A DNA stretch of 64,000 nucleotides from Sphingobacteriales bacterium (GTDB taxonomy: Bacteria > Bacteroidota > Bacteroidia > Chitinophagales > CAIOSU01): assembly GCA_027486795.1 (NCBI GenBank), contig JAIXOI010000027.1, positions 1-64,000 of the forward strand, given 5' to 3'. Position numbers and translations under genes: made by a program. Numbering within the stretch: the first letter of the stretch is position 1; each line of letters opens with the position of its first letter. The notes beneath the pieces are model-generated. The model worked only from the letters and a program-made list of their open reading frames with translations, was not told where the DNA came from and did no database searches. Positions 40,898-50,457 of this stretch are shown piece by piece.

Positions 40898-42490
40898 ATG
40901 GGACATTTGAAATTTTTATTACTTCTTTCATCATCTTTAATTTCTCTGCAATCTACATCGGGGCAAGCATTGTTTACTTCATTTTATGAAGAATATCGTA
41001 TTGAGGTTAAAGATGCAACTACCCTGCTCAATGGCGATATAGTAGTAATTGCTGATCATAATTATAATGGTTCGCTATCTGATACCAGTCATCTAATCAT
41101 CCGCCTTGACCAAGATGGAGAAATACTGTGGTCGAACTCAAAAGGCCATGCTTCTTATGGGTGTGTGTTTAACAGGATAATTGCCACTGCTGATAGCGGT
41201 TTTGCCGTAGTTGGCTCGGTTGGCACATATGGCTATTTCGCCAAGTGGAGCAAGAACAATGTGGAAGAGGCCAAGGTAACCTTCGACCATTTGCCATCTG
41301 CTCCATGCGCTATTTTCGATGTAGCTCAATTATCAAATACCAGGTATGTGGTATTGGGCGAAACATTTAGTAACGTAGACAACAAAATGGTAGCATCATT
41401 TTTAACACTTAATGTTACTGGCAGCTCAATAACCATACCCGACATTGGACCATTGCAAAAGTACATCTATCAAAACGCTGCTACAAGCTCTATATACGCT
41501 CGGAGGCTAGTATACTTATCTGATAGCACCTTTGCCTTGGCTGGAAATGCCGAAAATTCACTTTTAAGCGGAGCTGGCGGTATATTCTTTAGCGCGTTCA
41601 ATACCAATAGCAACCAGTTTTCAGTAGATAAAGTATATCGCCCCGCATTCGTCCCTGGATTATTTAACCCTCTCTTGTTGGCAGACTTTATGGCAGCTCC
41701 GTTCCCTTCTTATGATTATGTAGCAGTGGCCAATATGCCTGGAACAAGTAAAGGGATATTATTTAAACTGTCAGCTAATGGCATTGTGGTATGGGCTAAA
41801 CAGCTGCCAGGGGTGGTTTTAAATAGTGGTATCATAGCGTCAGATAGTACAATTCTAGTGCTAGGATCTGAAATATCAGGCAATGAGAATTTTATAGCCA
41901 AGTTTGAATCAAGCGGAAACTTGCTTTGGACAAAAAGCCTAAAACAATCATTTCCGTCCATTCCAATAGGGGCTGACTTAAAAAAAGCTGTACCAATAAA
42001 CAATGGATACATAATCACTGGAAGCACCTCCGGAAAAAACCTTTTGGTATCAAGAGTAAGCAATTCTGGCTATATAGCATGTAACGATGAGGTTACAAAC
42101 AGCGCTATGGATATAAGCCTTATTTCAGAGCCATTTAATCTGTCCTTACAACCACAAAAGCCTGCTAATGAGCCCCAGACCTATACATCCAATACCTATC
42201 AAGCCAATAGGTTTACACTATGCTCAACGATATTGAGCACCGAGGATATAGCCAATCATACTGCATCAGTTTATCCAAACCCTACACAAGGTAACATTAC
42301 CGTTACTTTAAGGCAAGCGCCGCAAACCATGTACATATATGACCTTTACGGAAGCTTGGTGCAAGTTGCGGTCTTAGAAAATTTGATTTCAAATATTGCT
42401 TTGACTCCAGATAAAGGTTCCGGCATATACTTTTACAGCATCGTATCGAAATCTGGCAAAGTAAGCAATGGCAAAATATTAAAACACTAA
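40898..42490 (+). CDS. Type IX-secreted protein, beta-propeller-like
   Basis: A 530-residue exported protein read from the ATG at 40898 (signal ending STSGQ, about residue 22). The body has repeated units of the type DGDIVVIADHNYNGSLSDTS, IRLDQDGEILWSNSKGHASY, YVVLGETFSN and GFAVVGSVG: each ends in a Trp-Ser/Thr or V-V-G motif, as in the 'delta-60' or PQQ-like propellers of secreted Bacteroidota proteins. The C-terminal 75 residues are a type A sorting domain (SVYPNPTQGNITVTL, ending GIYFYSIVSKSG). Exported by the T9SS and attached or released at the surface. Confidence 0.78.
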   Translation: MGHLKFLLLLSSSLISLQSTSGQALFTSFYEEYRIEVKDATTLLNGDIVVIADHNYNGSLSDTSHLIIRLDQDGEILWSNSKGHASYGCVFNRIIATADSGFAVVGSVGTYGYFAKWSKNNVEEAKVTFDHLPSAPCAIFDVAQLSNTRYVVLGETFSNVDNKMVASFLTLNVTGSSITIPDIGPLQKYIYQNAATSSIYARRLVYLSDSTFALAGNAENSLLSGAGGIFFSAFNTNSNQFSVDKVYRPAFVPGLFNPLLLADFMAAPFPSYDYVAVANMPGTSKGILFKLSANGIVVWAKQLPGVVLNSGIIASDSTILVLGSEISGNENFIAKFESSGNLLWTKSLKQSFPSIPIGADLKKAVPINNGYIITGSTSGKNLLVSRVSNSGYIACNDEVTNSAMDISLISEPFNLSLQPQKPANEPQTYTSNTYQANRFTLCSTILSTEDIANHTASVYPNPTQGNITVTLRQAPQTMYIYDLYGSLVQVAVLENLISNIALTPDKGSGIYFYSIVSKSGKVSNGKILKH

Positions 42491-42503
42491 AAAACAGAAA
42501 ACC

Positions 42504-43067
42504 ATGAAAACACTACCAAACCTATTACTTATGGTGGCATTGATGGCCGCGCTTTTCACCGCCCCTTCTTGCAGCAAAGAAGGCCCGGCAGGACCTGCCG
42601 GCGAAGATGGTATCAATGGCACTAATGGCAACAATGGCCAAGACGGCAATGCCAATGTGAGCCTCTTTTTATTTGAAACAGGAAATACCTTTAATTCCCC
42701 TGTATATAACAAATCGTATTCTTTAACAGGAATAACGAATAATATGGTTGACAGTAGTTTAGTTTTAGTATATGCCACTGACGAAGCGGATAGTTGGTTT
42801 CAGATTGGCTCCACAAATACTGCCCGCGCATACAGCACTAAATGGTATTACATTAAAGGTTTTGGAGGTGCCCCCACAGGCGAATTCTATATAGATATTG
42901 AAAGCCCTTCGGGTGCTGCCGAATTTGTAAATGCCCCGGTTGGCCAGGCACTAAGCCTAGGCAAGGTAAAATTCATAATTGCCCCAACCAATGTTTTCGT
43001 TGGCAAACGGGAAATGGACTTTACCAATTACGAGGAAACTATGCTGAGCCTTGGCTTAAACCCATAA
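42504..43067 (+). CDS. Lipoprotein with short collagen-like segment
   Basis: A 187-residue lipoprotein: signal MKTLPNLLLMVALMAALFTA with lipobox PSCS, Cys23. Residues 25-50 form a Gly-X-Y stretch (EGPAGPAGEDGINGTNGNNG), and the remaining 135 residues a beta domain without known match (SWFQIGSTNTARAYSTKWYY). Such collagen-stalk lipoproteins are frequent in Bacteroidota. It starts 13 bases after the T9SS protein gene. Confidence 0.7.
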   Translation: MKTLPNLLLMVALMAALFTAPSCSKEGPAGPAGEDGINGTNGNNGQDGNANVSLFLFETGNTFNSPVYNKSYSLTGITNNMVDSSLVLVYATDEADSWFQIGSTNTARAYSTKWYYIKGFGGAPTGEFYIDIESPSGAAEFVNAPVGQALSLGKVKFIIAPTNVFVGKREMDFTNYEETMLSLGLNP

Positions 43068-43081
43068 CAGCATAGCTACCC

Positions 43082-44350
43082 ATGAAAAATTTACTCTTAT
43101 TCATGTTGCCCTTGCTGATATTGGTAGCCTCTTGCAGCGATGATGAAGACGACAACCCCACCTTGCAAGAGGTAACGCTGGATTGCAATAGCATAACCGC
43201 TGATAGGATATTGGATAGGGCAGTCTACTTAGTAGATTGCCCTATCACCATCACCAACGATGCCGTGCTTACCATAGCCGCTGGGTCGGTGTTTAAGTTT
43301 GGCAGCAATGGTTACCTGCGAACCACTGATGGCGGTGCCATAAATGCGTTGGGCACGGCTGACGACAAGATAACCTTTACCGGCCGCCAAGCGGTAACCA
43401 ACTCATGGAAGGGCATAAAAATATTTAGCAACAGCCCTAATACCGTTTTCATCTACTGCAACTTTGAATATGGCGGGGTGGACGATAACGACCATGAAGA
43501 CTATGGCCAGTTGGTAATAGGTAAATACGGTAACTATACCTCTTATGTAATTGAGGACGCAGGCCGTGCAAGGGTATCCAATTGCTCGTTTGAAGGAGGC
43601 GCTGGGCCTGGGCTGTTGTTAGCCAAAAGTGGCGTTTTAACGGACTTTACCGGAAACACCTTTGCCGATAACAAATATGCGGTAAGCGTTTTCTTTAGCG
43701 AAATAGAGCAGATAACCGTTGGCAACACTTATGGTGGCTCTGCCGACAGCTATGTGCAAGTGCTGCTAAATAGACCAACTGATGATTTCACCATAAATGC
43801 CTTGGATGTACCGTATTATTTTTTCGACCCCTGCTCATTTTGCGGCACTGGCAATTATTTTATTGAAGATGGCGTGGCATGCACCGTAGCTCCCGGTGCC
43901 ACCTTAGCTTTTGGGCCCGATAGGGTGTTGGTTATTTCAGAAAGTGGAAGCCTGAATGCAGTGGGCACGGCCACCCAAAAAATCACCTTCACTGGAAAAC
44001 AGAAAACGGTAGGTTATTGGGGACAACTATACTTTATAAATACCAACAGCTCCCTAAACCGTTTAGAGCACTGTATCGTAGAATATTGTGGCGGCAGACA
44101 ATACAGCAGTGGATTTCCGCCGGGAAGCATTTGCGCCGAGGCGGTAAATCGCCAAACCACGCTCACTATCAATAACTCGACCATAAGAAATTCAGCTTCC
44201 AACGGCATCAGCATTTGGATATCGAGCCAAACTTCTACGTTTAATGGTATTAGCGCCACCAATTGCAGCAATAGTACTGCCATAAAAACTGCATTTGAGG
44301 CAAGCAATACCTTTACCGACCTAGTGGGCGAAAACTTTAAATGCAAGTGA
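43082..44350 (+). CDS. Lipoprotein with parallel beta-helix
   Basis: A 422-residue lipoprotein: signal MKNLLLFMLPLLILVASCSD, Cys18. An acidic linker (DDEDDNP) precedes a right-handed beta-helix-like body with repeated VLTIAAGSVFKFGSNGYLRT and LNAVGTATQKITFTGKQ units, and Asn/Ser-rich turns such as NCSFEGGAGPGLLLAKSGV. Two similar halves at about 55-100 and 270-320 suggest internal duplication. The fold is common in polysaccharide-binding or -cutting proteins, but no catalytic motif was recognised. Confidence 0.65.
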   Translation: MKNLLLFMLPLLILVASCSDDEDDNPTLQEVTLDCNSITADRILDRAVYLVDCPITITNDAVLTIAAGSVFKFGSNGYLRTTDGGAINALGTADDKITFTGRQAVTNSWKGIKIFSNSPNTVFIYCNFEYGGVDDNDHEDYGQLVIGKYGNYTSYVIEDAGRARVSNCSFEGGAGPGLLLAKSGVLTDFTGNTFADNKYAVSVFFSEIEQITVGNTYGGSADSYVQVLLNRPTDDFTINALDVPYYFFDPCSFCGTGNYFIEDGVACTVAPGATLAFGPDRVLVISESGSLNAVGTATQKITFTGKQKTVGYWGQLYFINTNSSLNRLEHCIVEYCGGRQYSSGFPPGSICAEAVNRQTTLTINNSTIRNSASNGISIWISSQTSTFNGISATNCSNSTAIKTAFEASNTFTDLVGENFKCK

Positions 44351-44354
44351 TAGC

Positions 44355-45245
44355 ATGAAACAGAAACTGGCATTATTCCTTTTTGCCGTTTTACTCTCCA
44401 CAGCCATTATTGCAGGTGGTGTTGGAAGTCAAGGCAATAGCAGCGGCTCAGAAAAACATACGCCTTACTACCGGCCGCTTTTCCCCGTAAAAAAGCCTGC
44501 GGATTATGGTACAAGCTACCAAACCTATACCGGCTGGATGCCCCGGATAGGGCTTATTGTAGCGGCGCCCCGTAGCGATTTCAAGGCTACCTCGGGTAGT
44601 TATGCAGGTGGTTTCACCTTGGGGTTCAGTTACCAGCCTTGGCAAAAAGCCCCCGTGAGTTTTGGCTTTGATGGCGGGTTGATGTGGTATGGCTACAATC
44701 TAAAGGATATATCGCCAGTTATTGAAATCACCTCGGGCGGGGTGGTGGTTGACCGTATAGTGCTGGAAATGGAGATGCAGCTACAAAACCGCATGTGGCC
44801 TATGCTAGGGCATATGGAGGTATGGGCACCCACGCCGGTAGTACAACCCTTTGTGGGTGCTTATGGTGGCATGAACATGCTTACTACCGTAACCCGAATT
44901 ATGGACCGCACGGGCAACAATATCTTCTCTGACGAGGATAGCGACCTGATACTGCGCAAAACCAACAAACTATCGGCCACTTGGGCCGCTGGTATAGGGG
45001 GCGGCCTTCGGGTTGACCTTACGCATAGTGCCATGCTCGACCTCATGGCCGTATACATGTGGGGTGGTAAAGCAAAATACTATGATGCCGATGATACCGA
45101 GAGTTGGGATATTAGATATGCGGGTACCTTATCCAATTATAACCCAGCCGACTTAAGCAAAGATGACCTGCAAATAGGCATCGACCCCAAACAATCAACT
45201 ACCGACATGCTGTTCTTTCAATTGAAATTAGTAGTTCGAATCTAA
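44355..45245 (+). CDS. Probable outer-membrane beta-barrel protein
   Basis: A 296-residue exported protein (signal to about residue 20). The mature part alternates hydrophobic and polar residues with aromatic girdles, as in small barrels: YAGGFTLGFSYQPWQKAPVS, FGFDGGLMWYGYNL, PVVQPFVGAYGGMNM and a C-terminal MLFFQLKLVVRI strand, which fits BAM recognition by an aromatic/hydrophobic end. No named family. It follows the beta-helix lipoprotein after four bases. Confidence 0.62.
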   Translation: MKQKLALFLFAVLLSTAIIAGGVGSQGNSSGSEKHTPYYRPLFPVKKPADYGTSYQTYTGWMPRIGLIVAAPRSDFKATSGSYAGGFTLGFSYQPWQKAPVSFGFDGGLMWYGYNLKDISPVIEITSGGVVVDRIVLEMEMQLQNRMWPMLGHMEVWAPTPVVQPFVGAYGGMNMLTTVTRIMDRTGNNIFSDEDSDLILRKTNKLSATWAAGIGGGLRVDLTHSAMLDLMAVYMWGGKAKYYDADDTESWDIRYAGTLSNYNPADLSKDDLQIGIDPKQSTTDMLFFQLKLVVRI

Positions 45246-45264
45246 TCACAACTATCGCTAAAAT

Positions 45265-46194
45265 ATGTCAACCAACCCATTTACCAAAGAACAAGAACCC
45301 GTTGAAGACCCGCGAGGGTGGCGCACAGGTAATGGAAAAAACCTTTGGTTTGGGTTAGCGTTGGCAGCAATGATTGCAGGATGGTTTTTCTTTATATCAA
45401 AGTATGTTGTATCGGGCGCCAGCTCAATCAACAAAGATTTTTCCTCGGCTTACTTAATGGGCGACCCATGGAACGGCAAAATAGTATACAGAAACACTAC
45501 CACGGCCATGACTTGGGAGTTTGGTATATACGATACCAAAACCGAAACTTACAACAACTTTGCTACCTACAAAATTAATTTAGATCCCCATTATGACTTT
45601 CACTTTATCGGCGACAATAAGTTGGTGCTGGCAGATTATGCTGGCAGTTACCCAGTAACATTTTATTTTGACAATGAAGGAAAAGTAATCCGCACCATCA
45701 ATAGTGCCGATTTTAACCTTGAAAAATCGGGCGGAAATTATTATCGGAAACAAACTCGGGATGATTATTGCTTGGGTATTGGTGATGATGGATATGAGAA
45801 CAAAGAAATAGGATTGGATGCACCCAGCCTTAAGGCTATGGGGGTAACTGATTTTAAAGGTTTTGCGGGCCTTGACTACAGCTATTGGGTATCAGACAAC
45901 TACGCTCGCAAACGCATAGCCAGCGCAACGGGAGAGCGTTTGGTTTTAGTTGAAATGCTAAACCAAACATCCGGCAGCAGTACTACCAGCTTTTTTGCCC
46001 TTATCGACAGCAGTAACATGAAAATGAAGCTAACTGGCTACCCAGATAATATGTTTAGCGGAGCTGGATATTTGCATGGCTATGTGTTAAACGGCAAGCA
46101 ACTGGATGCTGATCATTTCATCTGCCTTACCCGAGATAAGGTGCTAAAGGTGCAAATATCCACTTGCAAAATTGAGGAGCTAGCAACATGGTAA
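45265..46194 (+). CDS. Single-pass membrane protein with large extracytoplasmic domain
   Basis: A 309-residue protein of unknown family. A cytoplasmic N-terminus of about 25 residues is followed by one TM helix at about 28-48 (FGLALAAMIAGWFFFISKYV). Residues 55-309 are beta-rich with Trp/Tyr-rich turns (GDPWNGKIVYRNTTTAMTWE, FHFIGDNKLVLADYAGSY), perhaps a small propeller. Its stop overlaps the start of the next gene by seven bases. First of four unrecognised membrane-protein genes. Confidence 0.6.
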   Translation: MSTNPFTKEQEPVEDPRGWRTGNGKNLWFGLALAAMIAGWFFFISKYVVSGASSINKDFSSAYLMGDPWNGKIVYRNTTTAMTWEFGIYDTKTETYNNFATYKINLDPHYDFHFIGDNKLVLADYAGSYPVTFYFDNEGKVIRTINSADFNLEKSGGNYYRKQTRDDYCLGIGDDGYENKEIGLDAPSLKAMGVTDFKGFAGLDYSYWVSDNYARKRIASATGERLVLVEMLNQTSGSSTTSFFALIDSSNMKMKLTGYPDNMFSGAGYLHGYVLNGKQLDADHFICLTRDKVLKVQISTCKIEELATW

Positions 46195-46757
46195 ACTTAA
46201 GTAAAGCAAAAGATTTCGCACTTACCGTATCGCTTAATGTAGCGAAACAGCGGCTAGCAAGTATTGCTAATGCTGAACCTATGGGAAAGGACGGCATAAC
46301 AAATCCTTTTGAGGGCAAACTGCTGCTAAATGGAACCGTTGCTTCCCTTACCGAACCTGCCAGTACCATAAAGGACAAGTACATTGAAGTAGAGCTGCGC
46401 GAATCGGAAAACGAAACCTGGGTGCGAATAACCGTTGGCCCTACTATAACAGCGTTAGCAATTTTTGCCCTGCTGCTAGCCATCGCCCCATTGGCAATTG
46501 TACTGGAAAGCCAGCTACTGGGCTATTCAATTCCTTTGATGCTAATTTTGCCTTACATCCACTTTTTAGGTTATGGAAATCAACGCCAAAAGGTAGGTAT
46601 GTTAATCGATCCACTATATTTCAACAGCCCTGCCGCTTTAGCAGATTCAAACAAAAGTATGTTGTGGGTAACAACCTTTACTAACAATGCCTTTATGTGG
46701 ATTGGTATAGCAACTGCTATAGGAGTTATCGCATGGGCTGCCTTACGAATGTTATAA
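46188..46757 (+). CDS. Unknown multi-pass membrane protein (189 residues)
   Basis: Starts inside the end of the previous gene. Residues 1-83 are soluble, with an N-terminal helical part and a charged beta part (GKLLLNGTVASLTEPASTIK, then KYIEVELRESENETWVRITV). Three TM helices follow at about 86-106, 109-126 and 168-186. No family recognised. The order and overlap with its neighbours imply a complex with them. Confidence 0.55.
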   Translation: MVNLSKAKDFALTVSLNVAKQRLASIANAEPMGKDGITNPFEGKLLLNGTVASLTEPASTIKDKYIEVELRESENETWVRITVGPTITALAIFALLLAIAPLAIVLESQLLGYSIPLMLILPYIHFLGYGNQRQKVGMLIDPLYFNSPAALADSNKSMLWVTTFTNNAFMWIGIATAIGVIAWAALRML

Positions 46758-46764
46758 CACTACC

Positions 46765-47100
46765 ATGTCGAAAGTAACTATTTTAGGTATTATTTGGGTA
46801 TTTATGGTTATAGCTACGGTTATTGGCCTTTCCGTGTACGGTTCGCTTGTCGGCTCCGACCCTATGGCATTCTTGCGCAACGGCAAGGGGGGACTATTAT
46901 TAAGCGGTGGCATTATGTTTGGCTCAGTATTGATGATGCTAGGCGGTGTTTTGAACAACAATAAATATTACAAATTGCTTACCCCAACTAAAAAAGACCT
47001 TAATACTGAGCAGCGAGAGTACTTTAAGGGGTTATTAGCTAACAATGCTCTAACCCCAGAAGAGAGAAAAGCTATTGAGCGCAAACTAAGTGAACTGTAA
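46765..47100 (+). CDS. Small two-TM protein with SHOCT-like tail
   Basis: A 111-residue protein: TM helices at about 5-27 and 43-65, then a charged tail ending EYFKGLLANNALTPEERKAI, similar to the short SHOCT motif (LxxLLxxGxITxEEFexxK) that links many membrane proteins to partners. Starts seven bases after the previous gene. Confidence 0.55.
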   Translation: MSKVTILGIIWVFMVIATVIGLSVYGSLVGSDPMAFLRNGKGGLLLSGGIMFGSVLMMLGGVLNNNKYYKLLTPTKKDLNTEQREYFKGLLANNALTPEERKAIERKLSEL

Positions 47101-47103
47101 CAA

Positions 47104-48135
47104 ATGCAGCAAACAAACAAACAGCTAGGTAATGGCAATATTGGTACATTGCCTACCGATGGATATCAAATGCTTTTGGCTCAACACAAAGCAGGTAGAA
47201 AGGGCCTTGACAAAATGGTTAAAGTAGGCATAATGCCTGGCAAGATGACCAAACAAGGCACCATTTGGAAATTTGGCAGTTGGCTTTACCTAGTAGGCAT
47301 GTTGCCGCTATGCTTTATTGTGCTATGGGTAGTGGCTATATACACAGGCATTGCAGATAAGATATCTTTTAGCTGGAACAGCTTTAAATATGACAACCCA
47401 CAAGCCGGCAAATTTGCGGCTATATTTCTTTCGATAGGGGCAGTAGGTGTGTTAGCCTTAATGATGTTTGGTCCGTTAATGAAGCTTGGTATCATTTCCT
47501 TTAACCGTAAAAAAGAGCCCAGCCTAGATGAGCAGGAAGCCAATATGCAAAAGTGGTTTTTTGAACTCCCAATGCGCACATTTAGCGGGTACAATACAAT
47601 GGCGCTTATTCCTATTTCAATAGCATTGCTTCTCTTAGGTATCGTTGTTTCATTGATAACGCCTGTTATCGGCAGCATTATCATAGCTAGCGTATTGCTG
47701 GTAGTTGCATCTTGGTGGTATTGGCAGCGGGTATCGAGACCATACTTCGGTTTTAGGCATAATGGAGCGGTATTTGCCAACTATCCCAATAAATCATGGG
47801 AACTTCAACTTACCGATTGCCGAAGCGTAACTATGGCATATGGCGACTCAACCTACTTCAGCGTATGGTACGATCGCCCATTTGTAAGGGGTGTAGTAAA
47901 AGCCGTTGGGGCAACATCCTTGTTTCCATTTAGGTTAATCTTTAAACTTAACACCGGAAAAACCAAAACCTTGGTTATCTATAATGCCAAGTTTAACAAC
48001 AACGAGCACATCAATGCACAAGAGGTTGAAATTTTGGTAGCTCAAAAATTGAACTCCTTGGGCTTTCATATTCAGCTGCATTACCAAGATAATAACATTG
48101 CCGGTTGGACGGCAACCCCAAACGATAAACTATAA
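47104..48135 (+). CDS. Unknown four-TM protein with PH-like C-terminal domain
   Basis: A 343-residue protein. The N-terminal 55 residues are soluble (LPTDGYQMLLAQHKAGRKGL). Two TM helices at about 60-82 and 100-123, and two at about 160-180 and 183-206, are followed by a C-terminal domain of about 120 residues with strands such as YFGFRHNGAVFANYPNKSWE and LQLTDCRSVTMAYGDSTYF, resembling a bacterial PH-like fold. Starts three bases after the previous stop and closes the ten-gene run. Confidence 0.55.
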   Translation: MQQTNKQLGNGNIGTLPTDGYQMLLAQHKAGRKGLDKMVKVGIMPGKMTKQGTIWKFGSWLYLVGMLPLCFIVLWVVAIYTGIADKISFSWNSFKYDNPQAGKFAAIFLSIGAVGVLALMMFGPLMKLGIISFNRKKEPSLDEQEANMQKWFFELPMRTFSGYNTMALIPISIALLLLGIVVSLITPVIGSIIIASVLLVVASWWYWQRVSRPYFGFRHNGAVFANYPNKSWELQLTDCRSVTMAYGDSTYFSVWYDRPFVRGVVKAVGATSLFPFRLIFKLNTGKTKTLVIYNAKFNNNEHINAQEVEILVAQKLNSLGFHIQLHYQDNNIAGWTATPNDKL

Positions 48136-48265
48136 AGCTATTTAAGCATCACTGTTTGCCAATATAGCGGTTCACCTATATCAACTATAGCCAGCCTATC
48201 GTTTCTCAATGCTTATCGGGCTCTTTTTAAAAAATAAAATTAAATTAACTATACTCGCATATAAT

Positions 48266-48279
48266 ACCTAAGATTAGGA
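48266..48279. promoter_or_regulatory. Candidate operator ACCTAA-GA-TTAGGA, site 2
   Basis: Same layout as the sites at 38721 and 50444, 40 bases before the kinase start. An additional TTCTAGGT half follows at 48282-48288. Confidence 0.45.
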
Positions 48280-48318
48280 ATTTCTAGGTCTCGGTTTTTT
48301 TGGAGTTTTATATAGCAT

Positions 48319-50358
48319 ATGAGAAACCTTTTCCAGAAAATAAAACGTTGGCTACCCGAACTAGCGGTGGTGGTTTTATTTTTATTGGCATATCGCCATA
48401 TGAGCATACAATATGACATATACCAAGCACCCAACACTTACAAAAGTTCTTTCCATAAGTTTATAGGTATTGCAGAACAATACAAGCGCACGGTGCCTGA
48501 TACGCTGTTGCTTAATCTTGAAAGAATGCAAGAGCATGTTGGCAAATACTACATGTGGTGGGGCACGCCTGGAAAAGACATGGAAGTGGATAGTGTGCTG
48601 CAGCATTTCCGAAATGGTGAGTTTAAATCTTGGAGAAGAAACCCATTTGCACAGCCAGCAAACAACCTTAAATATTGGTTCTACCTAAATATTAAGAACC
48701 CCTTCCCTAAAGATGTTGATTTATTTTTTGGCTTGGGCCATAGTGGATACACAGTTACCCTATATAAATTAAACAACAACGGTACGTACCAAAAAATTGA
48801 TAGTACTAGTGCGCATGCCCCTATCTCATCAAGACCATATCCTACCTCCAACTTACGCATACCGATTACTGTACCTGCCAATGAAATGCACACATACCTG
48901 TTTAAAATACAGAAAACATCGGTGCGAAGTTTGTTGGTAACATTTGCTCTTGCTCGATTCGATGATCCATCGCTATATCCACAAAGCTTCGTAAACTTAG
49001 AGTCGGTGGTATTTGGCCTGTTCCCGTTTGCCATTGTACTGCAATTAATGCTCTTTTTAATATTCCGAGATCGGCTATACATCTATCAGGCGCTATACAT
49101 TTTTAGCATGGGCATTATGGCTATCAACAATTTCAATATGCTCACCGTTTTACTGCCTGAAGAGCTTTACATACCGCTAAGCTACATGCCTTTATTGTTG
49201 CCTGCAACTGCCTCAGCCATATTTATCTGTATCATTTTTAGGCGGTTTACTAAGTTCAACGTGCTATTACCAAAGTTAGATAAGGGCTTAGCTTTCATAA
49301 TGTGGTTAAATTTGGCTTCCGTAGCCATCCATTTAATATTGTATCTTCTATACTTTCAACTAAGTGAAGATGATTTTTGGGGAATAGCGGATATAGCCAG
49401 ATGGGTACCAATAGCATCGCTGGTAGTTTTCATCCCGTTCATGATGATTAGTTCGGTGCTAACTTACATCCGCACCAAAGAAGTAACCCTAAAGCTATAC
49501 ACTGGCGCATTATTTTTTGCGCTTTTATTATGGGGTTTCCATCTCACTAACCTTTCAGGAATCACCAACCGGTCCTTTTATCAACAAAACAACCTACAAA
49601 GCGCACTAGTAGTGGAGATCTGTGTTTTCACCGCCCTTATGCTAATACGATTTTACAATGAGCGTAAAGAGCGCATTACGCTGCTTGAAAACCAGTTGTT
49701 GATAAAAGAAACACATACCTTGGCGGTAATTGAGGCACAGGAAAGCGAAAGGAAACGTATTGCCCAGGAACTGCATGATGGCTTGGGCGGCTACTTAGTA
49801 GCAATGAGGTTGATGGTAAATAAAAGAAAGAACTCACTTACTGAATCCTCTTTGCCTGATGCAGTGACCACCCTAACTGAAATGCAAAACAAACTGGATA
49901 CAGTGATAAAAGATGTGCGCGACATTTCACACAATTTGATGCCAAATGAATTTCACTCCAAAGACTTTTCTGAAATACTTAAAGAACATATCAGCTATTT
50001 CAATGAAAACGGGGAAGTGGAGATACAGTATTTCTTTGATGGTAAGGTAAACATCTTGGCCAAAGAAATACAGATTAACTTGTACCGTATTATTGCCGAA
50101 CTGATTAAGAACATCGAAATGCACGCAAAAGCCACCCAAGCCACTATACAATTGATAGCGCACGACCAAACCGTGGTGCTGCAGGTAGAAGATAATGGCA
50201 TTGGTTTCAACCCAGAAAACAACATTAAAAATGGCCTAGGGCTAAAAAACATACGTTCGAGGGTAGCTTTCTTGAACGGAACGGTTAATATCGACTCTAG
50301 TAAAATTGGCACTACACTTACCATTGAGATCCCGGTAAAATACCACATAAACCATTAA
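48319..50358 (+). CDS. 7TM-DISM sensor histidine kinase (HisKA_3)
   Basis: A 679-residue two-component sensor. One N-terminal TM helix at about 13-27, an extracytoplasmic sensing domain at about 30-225 with YWFYLNIKNPFPKDVDLFFG, typical of 7TMR-DISMED2, then seven TM helices at about 226-440 (7TMR-DISM_7TM). A coiled coil at about 445-475 leads to the HisKA_3 dimerisation domain with phospho-acceptor His486 in RKRIAQELHDGLGGYLVAMR. The HATPase domain has the N box LYRIIAELIKNIEMHA, the G1 box VEDNGIGF and G2 box NGLGLKNIRSR. Pairs with LuxR-type regulators, one of which is the next gene, 204 bases downstream. Confidence 0.92.
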   Translation: MRNLFQKIKRWLPELAVVVLFLLAYRHMSIQYDIYQAPNTYKSSFHKFIGIAEQYKRTVPDTLLLNLERMQEHVGKYYMWWGTPGKDMEVDSVLQHFRNGEFKSWRRNPFAQPANNLKYWFYLNIKNPFPKDVDLFFGLGHSGYTVTLYKLNNNGTYQKIDSTSAHAPISSRPYPTSNLRIPITVPANEMHTYLFKIQKTSVRSLLVTFALARFDDPSLYPQSFVNLESVVFGLFPFAIVLQLMLFLIFRDRLYIYQALYIFSMGIMAINNFNMLTVLLPEELYIPLSYMPLLLPATASAIFICIIFRRFTKFNVLLPKLDKGLAFIMWLNLASVAIHLILYLLYFQLSEDDFWGIADIARWVPIASLVVFIPFMMISSVLTYIRTKEVTLKLYTGALFFALLLWGFHLTNLSGITNRSFYQQNNLQSALVVEICVFTALMLIRFYNERKERITLLENQLLIKETHTLAVIEAQESERKRIAQELHDGLGGYLVAMRLMVNKRKNSLTESSLPDAVTTLTEMQNKLDTVIKDVRDISHNLMPNEFHSKDFSEILKEHISYFNENGEVEIQYFFDGKVNILAKEIQINLYRIIAELIKNIEMHAKATQATIQLIAHDQTVVLQVEDNGIGFNPENNIKNGLGLKNIRSRVAFLNGTVNIDSSKIGTTLTIEIPVKYHINH

Positions 50359-50443
50359 TGGGAAAATCTTTTAGATGCACATTTTGAGTAAGACTCTATT
50401 GAAAATCAATAGCTAAAGTTTGGTATAGACAATAACGTAATAT

Positions 50444-50457
50444 ACCTAGAATTAGGT
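50444..50457. promoter_or_regulatory. Candidate operator ACCTAG-AA-TTAGGT, site 3
   Basis: Lies in the 204-base gap between kinase and response regulator, 106 bases before the regulator start. The following bases AATTCTATG also agree with the flank of site 2 (ATTTCTAGG). Confidence 0.45.
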
